Shown: piece after piece, positions 24,321 through 32,729 of the stretch | Layout: every line of letters starts with the position of its first letter | Position numbering within the stretch: the first letter of the stretch is position 1 | Assembly: GCA_002414505.1 (NCBI GenBank) | Contig: DHZF01000119.1 | Location: forward strand, 1 to 47,572 | Origin: Hyphomonas sp. UBA5111 | Lineage (GTDB): Bacteria > Pseudomonadota > Alphaproteobacteria > Caulobacterales > Hyphomonadaceae | Direction: 5' to 3' | DNA: 47,572 bases | Notes under the pieces: model-generated | What the model saw: the letters and a program-made list of their open reading frames with translations, nothing else | Databases searched by the model: none | Told to the model about the DNA's origin: nothing | Position numbers and translations under genes: made by a program

Positions 24321-24766
24321 CCCAGCCCTTCTGGAAAACAAAGTCGCTTGGTCAGATGACATCGCAGGAATGGGAATCCCTCTGTGATGGCTGCGGCAAG
24401 TGCTGCCTGCTCAAACTGGAAGACGAAGACACCGGCGAAATTGCCTATACGCGGCTGCATTGCCGCTTGTTCGACAGCGCGACCTGTCAGTGTGCCGACT
24501 ACCAGAATCGCAAGAAAATTGTCGAAGACTGCGTAATTCTGACACCGCAAAAGGTAGAGGAAATCCGCTGGATGCCGAAGACTTGCGGCTATCGCCTGAT
24601 CCATGAAGGCAAGGATCTGCCCGACTGGCACCATCTCGTGTGCGGCGACCACAACCGTATCCATGAAGAAGGCCACTCCATCCGGGAGCGTACCGTCTCC
24701 GAAGACACGGTCTTCGAGGAAGACACCGAGGACTGGATCGTCGACTGGGAAGGCAATGAGCCGTAA
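24317..24766 (+). CDS. YcgN-like (UPF0260) cysteine-cluster protein
   Basis: This 149-residue protein has the cluster CDGCGKCCLLKLED at about residues 24-37, further Cys in LHCRLFD and CQCADYQNR, and WMPKTCGYRLIHEGKDLPDWHHLV. That is the YcgN/UPF0260 pattern, related to the YkgJ cysteine-cluster proteins thought to bind zinc or iron. The function is unknown. The ATG at 24317 overlaps the previous stop. It closes the mini-GNAT operon and converges on the LysR gene. Confidence 0.9.
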   Translation: MTQPFWKTKSLGQMTSQEWESLCDGCGKCCLLKLEDEDTGEIAYTRLHCRLFDSATCQCADYQNRKKIVEDCVILTPQKVEEIRWMPKTCGYRLIHEGKDLPDWHHLVCGDHNRIHEEGHSIRERTVSEDTVFEEDTEDWIVDWEGNEP

Positions 24767-24790
24767 GGCGGGTCTGGACCCGTCAGGCTT

Positions 24791-25723
24791 TTACACGCCA
24801 ACCACTTCGCTGTTGGTCGCTTCGGTCTTCAGCCATTTGATGAAATTGCGCACATCCGGCGTCAAATGACGGCCCTTCGGATAGACAATCCAATAGCCGA
24901 AATCGATCAGATGCGAGCCGTCGGCGAACGGGGCCACAAGCCGGCCGGAAGCAAGGTCAGCTGCGGCAATGGCGCGTTTGGCCAGGGCCACACCGCGCCC
25001 GGCGGCAGCGGCCTCGATCACCAGGATCGCCTGATTGAAGCGCGGGCCACGTGAGCCCTCGACATCTTTCACGTTCCGCGCACGCAGCCAGCTGGCCCAG
25101 TCGGGGCAGGACGGGTCATTCTCATTGCTTTCGTCATGGATCAGCGTGTGGTGGCGCAAATCCGAAGGCTTGCGGATCGCGTCCGGTCCTTCCAGCAGGG
25201 CAGGGGAACAGACGGGCAGGACGGTCTCGTCCATCAGTTTTTCCGATTTCAGCCCGTCATAATTGCCCCGGCCATAGCGGATGGCGAAATCAGCATCTGC
25301 CGTCGTGAAATCGGTCAGCCCCATGTCGGCCGAGATCCAGGCTTCGGTCTCTCCATGCTCGCGATGGAAGCCGTCGAGACGGGGGGCCAGCCATTTCGCC
25401 GCGAAGGAAGGCGCCGAAGAGACCATGACCCGGCCCTTGCGGGCGGGGGCCTGCATGATGCGGCCGGCTTCAGAAATTCTCTCGAATGCGTCCCGCACGA
25501 GGGGCAGGCTCGCCTGAGCGGCATCTGTCAGCAAAACTGAACGGCCCGTTCGCTTGAACAGGGGCGTGCCGGCATATTCTTCCAGCTGCCTTATCTGTTG
25601 TGAAATCGCGCCGGGCGTGACATTCAGCTCTTCGGCAGCCTGTGTAAACGAGAGCCGCCGCGCGGCGGCCTCAAAGGCTCTCAGCGCATTCAATGGGGGA
25701 AGTCGGTCGGATGGGTCTGACAT
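24791..25723 (-). CDS. LysR-family regulator (GcvA-like)
   Basis: This 310-residue regulator has a winged helix-turn-helix at residues about 9-68 (LNALRAFEAAARRLSFTQAAEELNVTP in two blocks, then ISQQIRQLE). A periplasmic-binding-like effector domain follows from about 95, with the GcvA-type features SFAAKWLAPRL and FAIRYGRG. The ATG at 25723 is the natural start; longer frames read antisense through cysG. It is divergent from the cys operon with 108 bases between, so it is a candidate regulator of sulfate assimilation, though GcvA-like proteins control many pathways. Confidence 0.9.
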   Translation of the reverse strand: MSDPSDRLPPLNALRAFEAAARRLSFTQAAEELNVTPGAISQQIRQLEEYAGTPLFKRTGRSVLLTDAAQASLPLVRDAFERISEAGRIMQAPARKGRVMVSSAPSFAAKWLAPRLDGFHREHGETEAWISADMGLTDFTTADADFAIRYGRGNYDGLKSEKLMDETVLPVCSPALLEGPDAIRKPSDLRHHTLIHDESNENDPSCPDWASWLRARNVKDVEGSRGPRFNQAILVIEAAAAGRGVALAKRAIAAADLASGRLVAPFADGSHLIDFGYWIVYPKGRHLTPDVRNFIKWLKTEATNSEVVGV

Positions 25724-25831
25724 GGATAGTTTCTCTAAAGGATCGCTGTAGGGGTTCATGGTTGCGTCCGCCGCGTCAAGAGCCATTTTGGCACTTGATT
25801 GATCAGCTTGCCTAAAAAGGGGTTCGCCCGC

Positions 25832-27238
25832 ATGCGCCAGTTCCCGGCTTTCTTCAACATGGATGACGCGCGCGTCGTCGTGTTTGGCGGTGGCGAAGAA
25901 GCGCGTCGCAAGGTGCGCTTGCTCGCCAAGACCCCGGCACACATTACCGTGATCATCGGGAAAGACATCGATTCCGGGTTTGCTCAGGAATTTGCCGGCC
26001 GCATCACCATCGCGCCACAGGCCGAGGCCGGCGCCGCGCTGGATGTGGCCCGGTTCGCCATCGTGGCGTGCCGGATCGATGACAATACCGAACGCGCCAT
26101 CACCTGGGCGCGCCAGTATGGCGTGCCGCTGAACGTCGTCGACCGGCCGGATCTCTGCGATTTCACCGTCCCGTCCATCATGGATCGCGGCGAGATCGTG
26201 GCGGCCGTTGCTTCCGGCGGGTCCGCGCCCGTGCTCGCCAAATCGGTCCGTGCAAAACTGGAAGCGCTGATCCCTGCCCGCATCGGGGACCTTGCTGCCC
26301 TGGCCGGACGGATGCGCGACGACGTAAAGGCCAAACTTCCGGATGCTTCCGACCGCCGCCAGTTCTGGGAGCAGGTGCTGAATGGCAAGGCCGCCGAACT
26401 TGCCTATGCCGGAGAGATTGAGGCCGCCGAACAGGCCATGCGCGATGCGCTGGCCGGGCGCCGCACACAGGGCGTGGTCCATCTGGTCGGCGCGGGTCCG
26501 GGTGACCCGGAATTGCTGACCCTGAAGGCCCTGCGCCTGCTGCAGGAAGCCGACATCGTGTTTTATGACCGGCTTGTCAGTGATGAGATTCTCTCATTGA
26601 TCCGCCGGGATGCAGACCGGGTTTCGGTCGGCAAGAGCAAGGGCGACCATTCGGTGCCCCAGGACGAAATCCACGAAATGCTGATCCGCGCGGCCCGAGA
26701 CGGCAAGCGTGTTGTGCGCCTGAAGGGCGGCGACCCGTTTATCTTCGGACGCGGTGGAGAAGAGATGGAAGCCGTGCTCGCGGCCGGCGTCAAAGCCTTT
26801 GTCGTACCGGGCATTTCCTCTGCGCTCGGATGCGCGGCGCAGGCGGGTGTCCCGCTGACCCATCGCGATCATGCCCAGAGCCTGACCTTTGTCACCGGCC
26901 ACGCCAAGGCGGGCGGCGTGCCTGATCTCGATTGGGACTCGCTGGCCAAACCGAATCAGACCGTCACGGTCTTCATGGGCGTTGGCACGGCGACAGCCAT
27001 TACCGACAAGCTGATTGAAGCGGGCCGCGCGCCGGATACGCCGGTTGCGGTGATCGAGAATGGCACCCGTCCCAATGAAATCCAGGTGTTTGGCATCCTT
27101 GCGGAACTGCCGGACCTCATCAAAGACAACCACATTCAGGGGCCGGCATTGCTGATTATCGGTAAGGTGGCCGGCCTCCCTTTCGCTAGTGGCGCCATCG
27201 GCCTGTCAGGCCACATTGGCCAGGAGACTTTTGCATGA
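25832..27238 (+). CDS. cysG: Siroheme synthase
   Basis: CysG turns uroporphyrinogen III into siroheme, the cofactor of the sulfite reductase encoded downstream. The 468-residue protein has the NAD-binding precorrin-2 dehydrogenase/ferrochelatase part first (VVVFGGGEEARRKVRLL at about 16-32). The SAM-dependent methyltransferase half starts near residue 215 (LVGAGPGDPELLTLKAL; LKGGDPFIFGRGGEE). I choose the ATG at 25832 after AAGGGG. It heads the cys operon and overlaps the DUF2849 gene by four bases. Confidence 0.95.
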   Translation: MRQFPAFFNMDDARVVVFGGGEEARRKVRLLAKTPAHITVIIGKDIDSGFAQEFAGRITIAPQAEAGAALDVARFAIVACRIDDNTERAITWARQYGVPLNVVDRPDLCDFTVPSIMDRGEIVAAVASGGSAPVLAKSVRAKLEALIPARIGDLAALAGRMRDDVKAKLPDASDRRQFWEQVLNGKAAELAYAGEIEAAEQAMRDALAGRRTQGVVHLVGAGPGDPELLTLKALRLLQEADIVFYDRLVSDEILSLIRRDADRVSVGKSKGDHSVPQDEIHEMLIRAARDGKRVVRLKGGDPFIFGRGGEEMEAVLAAGVKAFVVPGISSALGCAAQAGVPLTHRDHAQSLTFVTGHAKAGGVPDLDWDSLAKPNQTVTVFMGVGTATAITDKLIEAGRAPDTPVAVIENGTRPNEIQVFGILAELPDLIKDNHIQGPALLIIGKVAGLPFASGAIGLSGHIGQETFA

Positions 27239-27540
27239 CATCCGTTCGCCCGAAACTGAAGCCGGATACGCCGAAGGCCGTCACCGCGTGGGAAACTGCC
27301 ACCGGCCAGAATGTCTGGATGACCGCGAGTGGCAGCTGGACCCAGGATGTCTCGCAAATCGCCGCCTTCACCGGCGACGAGGCCGAGACGCGCCTTGCCG
27401 AGGCGATGGCGCAGGAGGGGATTGTCACCGATCCGTATTTCATGGAAGTCACCGAGACCGGCGAAATCACGGGCCGTGAGACCCTGCGCGAGACGATCCG
27501 CGCCAAGGGACCGACCGTTTCCTATGGAGAGGGCGCCTGA
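27235..27540 (+). CDS. DUF2849 family protein of the cys operon
   Basis: This 101-residue protein resembles DUF2849, a family I know from alphaproteobacterial cys operons between cysG and cysI. It has TGQNVWMTASGSWTQDVSQ near residue 23 and later DPYFMEVTETG. Both ends overlap neighbours (ATGA and TGATG), so it is made together with siroheme synthase and sulfite reductase. A helper role in sulfite reduction is inferred from context only. Confidence 0.85.
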   Translation: MTSVRPKLKPDTPKAVTAWETATGQNVWMTASGSWTQDVSQIAAFTGDEAETRLAEAMAQEGIVTDPYFMEVTETGEITGRETLRETIRAKGPTVSYGEGA

Positions 27541-28169
27541 TGCCCCATCGCGAGATCACGCGGCTCACGCTCTATGGTGACTCCATCTCCGGCAATTGCA
27601 TGAAGCCGAAATGGACCGCTGACCTGCTCGGCATTCCCTATGATTGGGTCGAGGTCGATATCCTGCAGGGCGGGACACAGACCGAAGACTTCCTGTCGCT
27701 CAACCCGGCGGGCCAGGTGCCGCTCGCACGCTGGCCGGATGGCCGGGCGCTGCCGCAGTCGAACGCCATCATGCTGTATCTCGCCGAAGAGGCGGGCAGC
27801 GACCTTGTGCCGTCGGATACATTCCGCCGGGCCCAGATGATGAGCTGGCTGTTCTGGGAACAATATTCCCACGAGACGGCCATCGCTGTGCGGCGCTTCC
27901 AGAAGCATTATCTCAACACGCCGGATGACCAGATCGATCCGCAGCTGATGGCCAAGGGCCGCCGCGCACTGGGTGTGATGGAGTTGCAGCTGACCTATAC
28001 GGACTGGATCGTTGGTGAGGCGATGACGCTCGCCGACATCGCGCTGGTTGCCTACACACGGGTCGCCCATGAGGGCGGCTTCGACCTGTCGGAATTTCCC
28101 TCCGTGGAGAGATGGGTCAGCCGCACCGAAGCGGCCCTCAATATACCGCACGCAAAAGAGGCTGCGTAA
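27540..28169 (+). CDS. Glutathione S-transferase family protein
   Basis: This 209-residue protein is a cytosolic GST. The thioredoxin-like half has LTLYGDSISGNCMKPKWT with the Ser/Asn-Cys active-site region, NPAGQVPLARW and the glutathione-binding PQSNAIMLYLAE. The all-helical half follows from about residue 85 (GEAMTLADIALVAYTRVA). It is embedded in the cys operon, overlapping both neighbours (TGATG and TAATG). A role in thiol or sulfur handling is likely by context; substrate unknown. Confidence 0.88.
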   Translation: MPHREITRLTLYGDSISGNCMKPKWTADLLGIPYDWVEVDILQGGTQTEDFLSLNPAGQVPLARWPDGRALPQSNAIMLYLAEEAGSDLVPSDTFRRAQMMSWLFWEQYSHETAIAVRRFQKHYLNTPDDQIDPQLMAKGRRALGVMELQLTYTDWIVGEAMTLADIALVAYTRVAHEGGFDLSEFPSVERWVSRTEAALNIPHAKEAA

Positions 28170-29827
28170 TGTACAGATATGATGAGTTTGATGCTCGGAT
28201 CGTTTCCGAGCGGGTCGCGCAATTCCGGGGACAGGTGGACCGCCGCCTGTCGGGCGAATTGCTGGAAGACGAGTTCAAGCCGCTCCGCCTGCAGAATGGA
28301 GTCTACCTCCAGCTGCATGCCTACATGCTGCGCGTGGCCATTCCCTATGGCCAGCTGAATGGCCGCCAGCTGCGCCAACTGGCCATCGTCGCGCGCGACT
28401 ATGACCGGAACTATGGCCATTTCACCACGCGCCAGAACATTCAGTTCAACTGGGTTGCCCTGAAGGACATTCCGGACGTGCTGGCCAAGCTGGCCGAGGT
28501 CGAGATGCATGCCATCCAGACTTCCGGCAATTGTATCCGCAATGTGACGTCAGACCATTTTGCCGGCGCGACGAAAGACGAGCTGATGGACCCGCGCCCC
28601 TGGTGCGAAATCATCCGCCAGTGGAGCACGTTCCACCCAGAATTCGCTTTCCTGCCGCGCAAGTTCAAGATCGCCGTCACGGCAGCCGAGCATGACCGCG
28701 CCGCGATCCGCGTGCATGATATCGGCCTGCATATCCGCAAGCGCGGCGATGTGGTCGGGTTTGAAGTCCATGTCGGCGGCGGGCAGGGGCGCACGCCCCA
28801 CCTCGCGACCCTGGTTAACGAGTTCGTGCCGGAAGCCGAGCTGCTCGATTATCTCGAAGCCATCATGCGCGTCTACAACCGCTTCGGCCGCCGGGACAAC
28901 AAGTACAAGGCCCGCATCAAGATCCTTGTCAGCGAACTGGGCGAGGCTGAATTCCGCCGCCTCGTCGACGCGGAATATGCTGCCCAGCGCGAGAACGAGA
29001 AGATCGACCTGCCGCAGGCCGAGATCGACCGTATCCATGCCTATTTTTCACCGCCGAAACTGGCCGCGAAGTCGGACACGTCCGCAGCGTTCGAAGCGCT
29101 GAAGGCCGAAGACGCCGAGTTTGCCCGTTGGGCCCGCATCAATCTCCATCCGCACAAGACGCCGGGGTACACGTCCGTGACCGTCAGCCTGAAGCCGATT
29201 GGCGGTCTCGCTGGCGACGCGACGGATGCGCAGATGATGACGGTCGCGCATCTCGCTGAAACCTATGCCTATGACGACATTCGCGTCAGCCACGCCCAGA
29301 ACCTCGTCCTGCCGCATGTCGCACTGGATGATCTGCCGGATGTCTATCGCGAGATGAAGGCCGCCGGCCTCCATACCGCGAATGAAAGCCTGATTACCGA
29401 CATGATCGTCTGTCCGGGTCTGGACTATTGCAACCTCGCCAATGCCCGCTCCATCCCGGTCGGGCAGGCCGTGCAACAGGTCTTCGCCGATCCCGACTAT
29501 CAGGAAGACATCGGCCGCCTGCACATCAATATTTCCGGCTGCATCAATGCCTGCGGCCACCATCATGTGGGCCATATCGGCATCCTTGGCGTCGACAAGA
29601 AGGGTGAGGAATTCTATCAGATCACCTTTGGGGGCCGTGCCGATGAGAAGGCCGCGATCGGCGATATTGCCGGCCCCGGCCTGAAGGCGGACGATGTGCC
29701 CGGCGCCCTCAAACGCGTCGTCGACACCTATCGCGAGCTACGCGCCGACAAGAGCGAATTGTTCATCGAGACACTGGCCCGCCTCGGCCACGATCCCTTC
29801 AAGGAGGCGCTTTATGCCGCTGGTTAA
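28169..29827 (+). CDS. cysI: Sulfite reductase hemoprotein (nitrite/sulfite reductase family)
   Basis: This 552-residue enzyme should reduce sulfite to sulfide using siroheme and a 4Fe-4S cluster. The cluster ligands are Cys415 and Cys421 in CPGLDYC and Cys458 and Cys462 in GCINACGHHH. The substrate-anion Arg/Lys regions NYGHFTTRQNIQFNW and SGNCIRNVTSDHFAG are intact. No CysJ flavoprotein gene is nearby, so the electron donor may be ferredoxin or the DUF934 partner (inference). Its start overlaps the GST stop and its end overlaps the next gene by 14 bases. Nitrite as substrate is less likely beside cysH. Confidence 0.93.
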   Translation: MYRYDEFDARIVSERVAQFRGQVDRRLSGELLEDEFKPLRLQNGVYLQLHAYMLRVAIPYGQLNGRQLRQLAIVARDYDRNYGHFTTRQNIQFNWVALKDIPDVLAKLAEVEMHAIQTSGNCIRNVTSDHFAGATKDELMDPRPWCEIIRQWSTFHPEFAFLPRKFKIAVTAAEHDRAAIRVHDIGLHIRKRGDVVGFEVHVGGGQGRTPHLATLVNEFVPEAELLDYLEAIMRVYNRFGRRDNKYKARIKILVSELGEAEFRRLVDAEYAAQRENEKIDLPQAEIDRIHAYFSPPKLAAKSDTSAAFEALKAEDAEFARWARINLHPHKTPGYTSVTVSLKPIGGLAGDATDAQMMTVAHLAETYAYDDIRVSHAQNLVLPHVALDDLPDVYREMKAAGLHTANESLITDMIVCPGLDYCNLANARSIPVGQAVQQVFADPDYQEDIGRLHINISGCINACGHHHVGHIGILGVDKKGEEFYQITFGGRADEKAAIGDIAGPGLKADDVPGALKRVVDTYRELRADKSELFIETLARLGHDPFKEALYAAG

Positions 29828-30302
29828 GAACGGCACGGAGATCGACAATATCTGGGCCTTCGTGCCGGATGAAGGCGAGCTGTCTCCTGGTGGATGTATT
29901 ACAGTTTCGCTGGGGCGCTTCCGCAGCGAGCGGGAGATCCTGCTGGCCCGCAATACCGATATTGGCGTGCGGCTTGAGCCGGGCGATGACCCGCACGAAC
30001 TGGAGGAATATCTCGACCGGTTGCAGCTGATCGAGATCAGTTTCCCTAAATACACCGACGGGCGCGGCTACTCCCAGGCCCAACTCCTGCGCCGTCGTTT
30101 CGGCTATTCCGGCGAACTGCGCGCCGTGGGCCACGTTCTGCGGGATCAGATATTCTATATGAACCGTTCAGGCTTTGACGCTTACGAGACCGCCCGTGCT
30201 GACCTACATGAAGTAGTGAACGCACTGGAAGAATATTCCGATGTCTACCAGCCCGCCGCGGCTGGCCGGGTGCCGGTTTATCGCAAGAGACACGAAAGCT
30301 GA
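29814..30302 (+). CDS. DUF934 protein of the cys operon
   Basis: This 162-residue product matches DUF934, a family that accompanies sulfite reductase in proteobacteria without a CysJ subunit. It has SLGRFRSEREILLAR, ISFPKYTDGRGYSQAQLLR and FGYSGELRAVGHVLRDQ. A role in electron supply or assembly has been proposed from context; no cofactor motif is visible. The ATG at 29814 is preceded by AAGGAGG and lies inside the end of cysI, so translation is coupled. Confidence 0.9.
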   Translation: MPLVKNGTEIDNIWAFVPDEGELSPGGCITVSLGRFRSEREILLARNTDIGVRLEPGDDPHELEEYLDRLQLIEISFPKYTDGRGYSQAQLLRRRFGYSGELRAVGHVLRDQIFYMNRSGFDAYETARADLHEVVNALEEYSDVYQPAAAGRVPVYRKRHES

Positions 30303-30307
30303 TCCTT

Positions 30308-31051
30308 ATGCCTTATGGCGACAGCCTGGCCCGCAAGACCGAAGCCTCGGACACTCGTTTGGCACGCCTGAATGGCGAGCTGCGCGATGCGTCCGCCCAG
30401 ACGGTGCTGCGCGTCGCGATGGTCCGCGAATGGGCCGGCAGCCTGACCTATGTGTCGAGCTTTGGGGCGGAAAGCGTCGCCATGCTCGCCCTGATCGCCG
30501 ACGTGAAGCCGGACCTGCCGATTGTCTTCCTTGAGACGGGCATGCATTTCCCGCAGACGCTGGACTACAAGGACGAGCTGATCGAAAAGCTCGGCCTGAC
30601 CGGCGTGCGCGAAATTGCGCCAAGTGAGACCGAGCGCAAGGTGCTCGACCCGAAGAACAACCTCTGGAAGACTGATCCGGACGCCTGCTGCGCCCTGCGC
30701 AAGGTGCGCCCGCTGGAGCCCGCTCTGGAGGGCTTTGATGCCTGGATCACCGGTCGCAAACGCTTTCATGGTGGTGCTCGGATGAGCCTGCCGGTCTTCG
30801 AGTTTGCGAGTGGACGCTACAAGGTGAACCCGCTGGCCAATTGGACACCGGACGATGTGGAACTGCTGATCAAGCAGCGCAATTTGCCGCGCCATCCGCT
30901 GGTCGCTCAGGGCTATCCCTCCATCGGCTGCTGGCCGTGCACGAAGCCCTCCGACAATCCGGACGATCCGCGCGCGGGTCGCTGGGCCGGGCAGGCGAAG
31001 TCCGAATGCGGCCTCCACGTCGAAAAGACGGAACGCCCGCGGGTCTTCTAG
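30308..31051 (+). CDS. cysH: Adenylylsulfate (APS) reductase
   Basis: This 247-residue reductase makes sulfite from activated sulfate. The paired cysteines Cys127-Cys128 (DACCALRKV) together with Cys208 and Cys211 (GCWPC) are the 4Fe-4S ligands that distinguish assimilatory APS reductases from the PAPS reductases of enterobacteria. The catalytic Cys is in ECGLH near the C-terminus. SSFGAESVAML is the nucleotide-binding loop. It ends the cys operon, so sulfite made here passes to CysI. No cysD/N/C genes are in the window. Confidence 0.93.
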   Translation: MPYGDSLARKTEASDTRLARLNGELRDASAQTVLRVAMVREWAGSLTYVSSFGAESVAMLALIADVKPDLPIVFLETGMHFPQTLDYKDELIEKLGLTGVREIAPSETERKVLDPKNNLWKTDPDACCALRKVRPLEPALEGFDAWITGRKRFHGGARMSLPVFEFASGRYKVNPLANWTPDDVELLIKQRNLPRHPLVAQGYPSIGCWPCTKPSDNPDDPRAGRWAGQAKSECGLHVEKTERPRVF

Positions 31052-31860
31052 GCCTTGGCTCCAAATATGTGAGCCATGGCGATCGCTCCGGCGGTCGCCA
31101 CATTCACACTGTCAAAGCCGTCCGACATTGGGATGCGCACCGGCATACTAGCCGCGATCAGTTCATCCGTCAGGCCCGGCCCTTCGGCGCCGAGCAGGAT
31201 GGCAAGCCGGTCCGGCATATCCATTTGCGTGATCGGCGTTGCCTCGGAGCGCGGCGTCATCGCCCAGACTTCATAGCCCGCTGCTTTGGCCGCGTTCACC
31301 ATGTCCAGGCCCGTTCCGCCATGGGCATAGGGCAGCCACAGGCTGCTGCCGGAGGAGACGCGAATGGCTTTGCGGTAGAGCGGGTCGCAACATTGTGCAT
31401 CCATCAGCACGGCATCTGCGCCGAAGGCCGCGGCGTTGCGAAAGCACGCGCCGACATTGTCGTGATTGGACAGGTCCGACATCAGGAGCAGGGTGGCCGG
31501 GCCAGCGCCCTGCGTCGCCAGGAAGGCCTCCGGCGCGGTAATCTCCCCCTTAAGCCCGCACGCCAGCACGCCGCGATGCATCGGGAAGCCAGCGACGGCG
31601 TCCATCACAGTTTGCGGCGCCACATAAACCGGAATCTCCTCTGGCACTTCAGCTAACAGGTCCGCCAGAGGCTCCACCCGGCCTTCAGCCAGGAACACGC
31701 TTTCCAGAGCGAACCGCCCGCGCGTTAGCGCTGTCTCCAGTGTCACCTTTCCCTCTATGATAAAGCGCGCGACATGACCTGAGGTGAGATCCTTTTCGCG
31801 GAGGGAGACATAGGCCTCCAGACGGGGATCATCTGAATGGGAAACCGGGATCAGGGGCAT
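31048..31860 (-). CDS. TrmH/SpoU-family RNA 2'-O-methyltransferase
   Basis: This 270-residue protein is a SPOUT methyltransferase that would methylate a ribose in rRNA or tRNA. The knotted C-terminal domain shows the three family motifs: NHDNVGACFRNAAAFG, LLGAEGPGL and SVNVATAGAIAMAH. The N-terminal part (residues 1-100) is an L30e-like RNA-binding domain (FIIEGKVTLETALTRGRFALESVFL, in pieces). I choose the ATG at 31860; the frame extends further but without family similarity. It converges on cysH with a four-base overlap. The exact RNA target is not evident. Confidence 0.88.
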   Translation of the reverse strand: MPLIPVSHSDDPRLEAYVSLREKDLTSGHVARFIIEGKVTLETALTRGRFALESVFLAEGRVEPLADLLAEVPEEIPVYVAPQTVMDAVAGFPMHRGVLACGLKGEITAPEAFLATQGAGPATLLLMSDLSNHDNVGACFRNAAAFGADAVLMDAQCCDPLYRKAIRVSSGSSLWLPYAHGGTGLDMVNAAKAAGYEVWAMTPRSEATPITQMDMPDRLAILLGAEGPGLTDELIAASMPVRIPMSDGFDSVNVATAGAIAMAHIFGAKA

Positions 31861-32114
31861 CGGCTTTGTCTTGTCTTGGCGCCAGGAGGGAAAGGGGGCT
31901 GTAGGCAAGGCAAGCGGACAAGTCAAAGACACATCCGGCCGCGTAGGTCGTCATCGCGCCTCTTTATCGCCTGTCTTCCCGGATCGCCTGCCGCGCGTAA
32001 ATTGCAAACACATTCCCCTAATGAGAGAAAAATTCAATCTTTTGCTATTGTGGACACTATCATAAATAGATATTGAGAAGGCGATTCAGAATTTGTTGGC
32101 TGGCCGGGGGGCGC

Positions 32115-32705
32115 ATGAGCTTGATAATGAAAACAATGGTCGTGCTGTGGCACCATAGATTGGTGCTCATGCTGATAGTGGTGGCGGCGAGCCTCTTGGC
32201 CATTTCCGCGGGACGGCAGATGTATCGCCAGGCGGCTCTGGAGCAGGTTTCCGGCCTGCAACTCAAATTGAATGACGAACTGACGGCCTACAATGCCGCA
32301 AGTACGGTGCCTGCCCTGCTGGACGCCCTCTCTTCGGAAGACATGCAACGGGTTCATGTCCTGATGAATGGGGGAGGGCGTACAGGATTATCCGCGCCGC
32401 TTTGCCAACGGGCCCGGACCCGGTCGGTGGTGGGTCCACAACCCAAGGCGCTGACCTGCTCTGTCCAGTCCGTGCAGGCCAGACGGTCGGATATTGTGTG
32501 CGAATCCATATTCCGGCCCGAAGGGACATCAGCGAATGGCCATGACGACCAAAGCGAGAGGGCTTGCCTCGTCGTCGTCTGGTCATCCAATCGCACGAAA
32601 TGGAACTTGAAGTCTGCGGGTGTGGGACGCCTGACAGACGACCCATTGTTTCATGAGCCGTCTGATCAGGATGATACTGCCTATCCGCAATTGTCGGAAC
32701 GCTGA
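32115..32705 (+). CDS. Unknown single-pass membrane protein
   Basis: This 196-residue product has one hydrophobic helix at about residues 8-31 (VVLWHHRLVLMLIVVAASLLA) and then a periplasmic-like region with several cysteines (about 100, 119, 135 and 157), which could form disulfides. Codon use is coding-like but less GC-biased at third positions than its neighbours, which fits a poorly conserved or acquired gene. The ATG at 32115 is a guess; 32073 and 32127 are alternatives. It stands alone, convergent with rpoH. No family is recognised. Confidence 0.55.
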   Translation: MSLIMKTMVVLWHHRLVLMLIVVAASLLAISAGRQMYRQAALEQVSGLQLKLNDELTAYNAASTVPALLDALSSEDMQRVHVLMNGGGRTGLSAPLCQRARTRSVVGPQPKALTCSVQSVQARRSDIVCESIFRPEGTSANGHDDQSERACLVVVWSSNRTKWNLKSAGVGRLTDDPLFHEPSDQDDTAYPQLSER

Positions 32706-32724
32706 GGCCCTGAAAGGCAGGGCC
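32706..32724. terminator. Hairpin between two convergent genes
   Basis: GGCCCTG and CAGGGCC form a perfect 7-bp stem around a 5-base loop directly after the stop of the unknown membrane protein and before the rpoH stop. There is no T-tract, so it is only a possible terminator or transcript-end stabiliser. Confidence 0.4.
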
Positions 32725-32729
32725 AGGCC

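Noticed and set aside
25724..26482. N-terminal extension of the LysR gene giving a 563-residue product
   Set aside because: The extra part reads antisense through cysG and shows no family similarity; the LysR helix-turn-helix starts right after the ATG at 25723.
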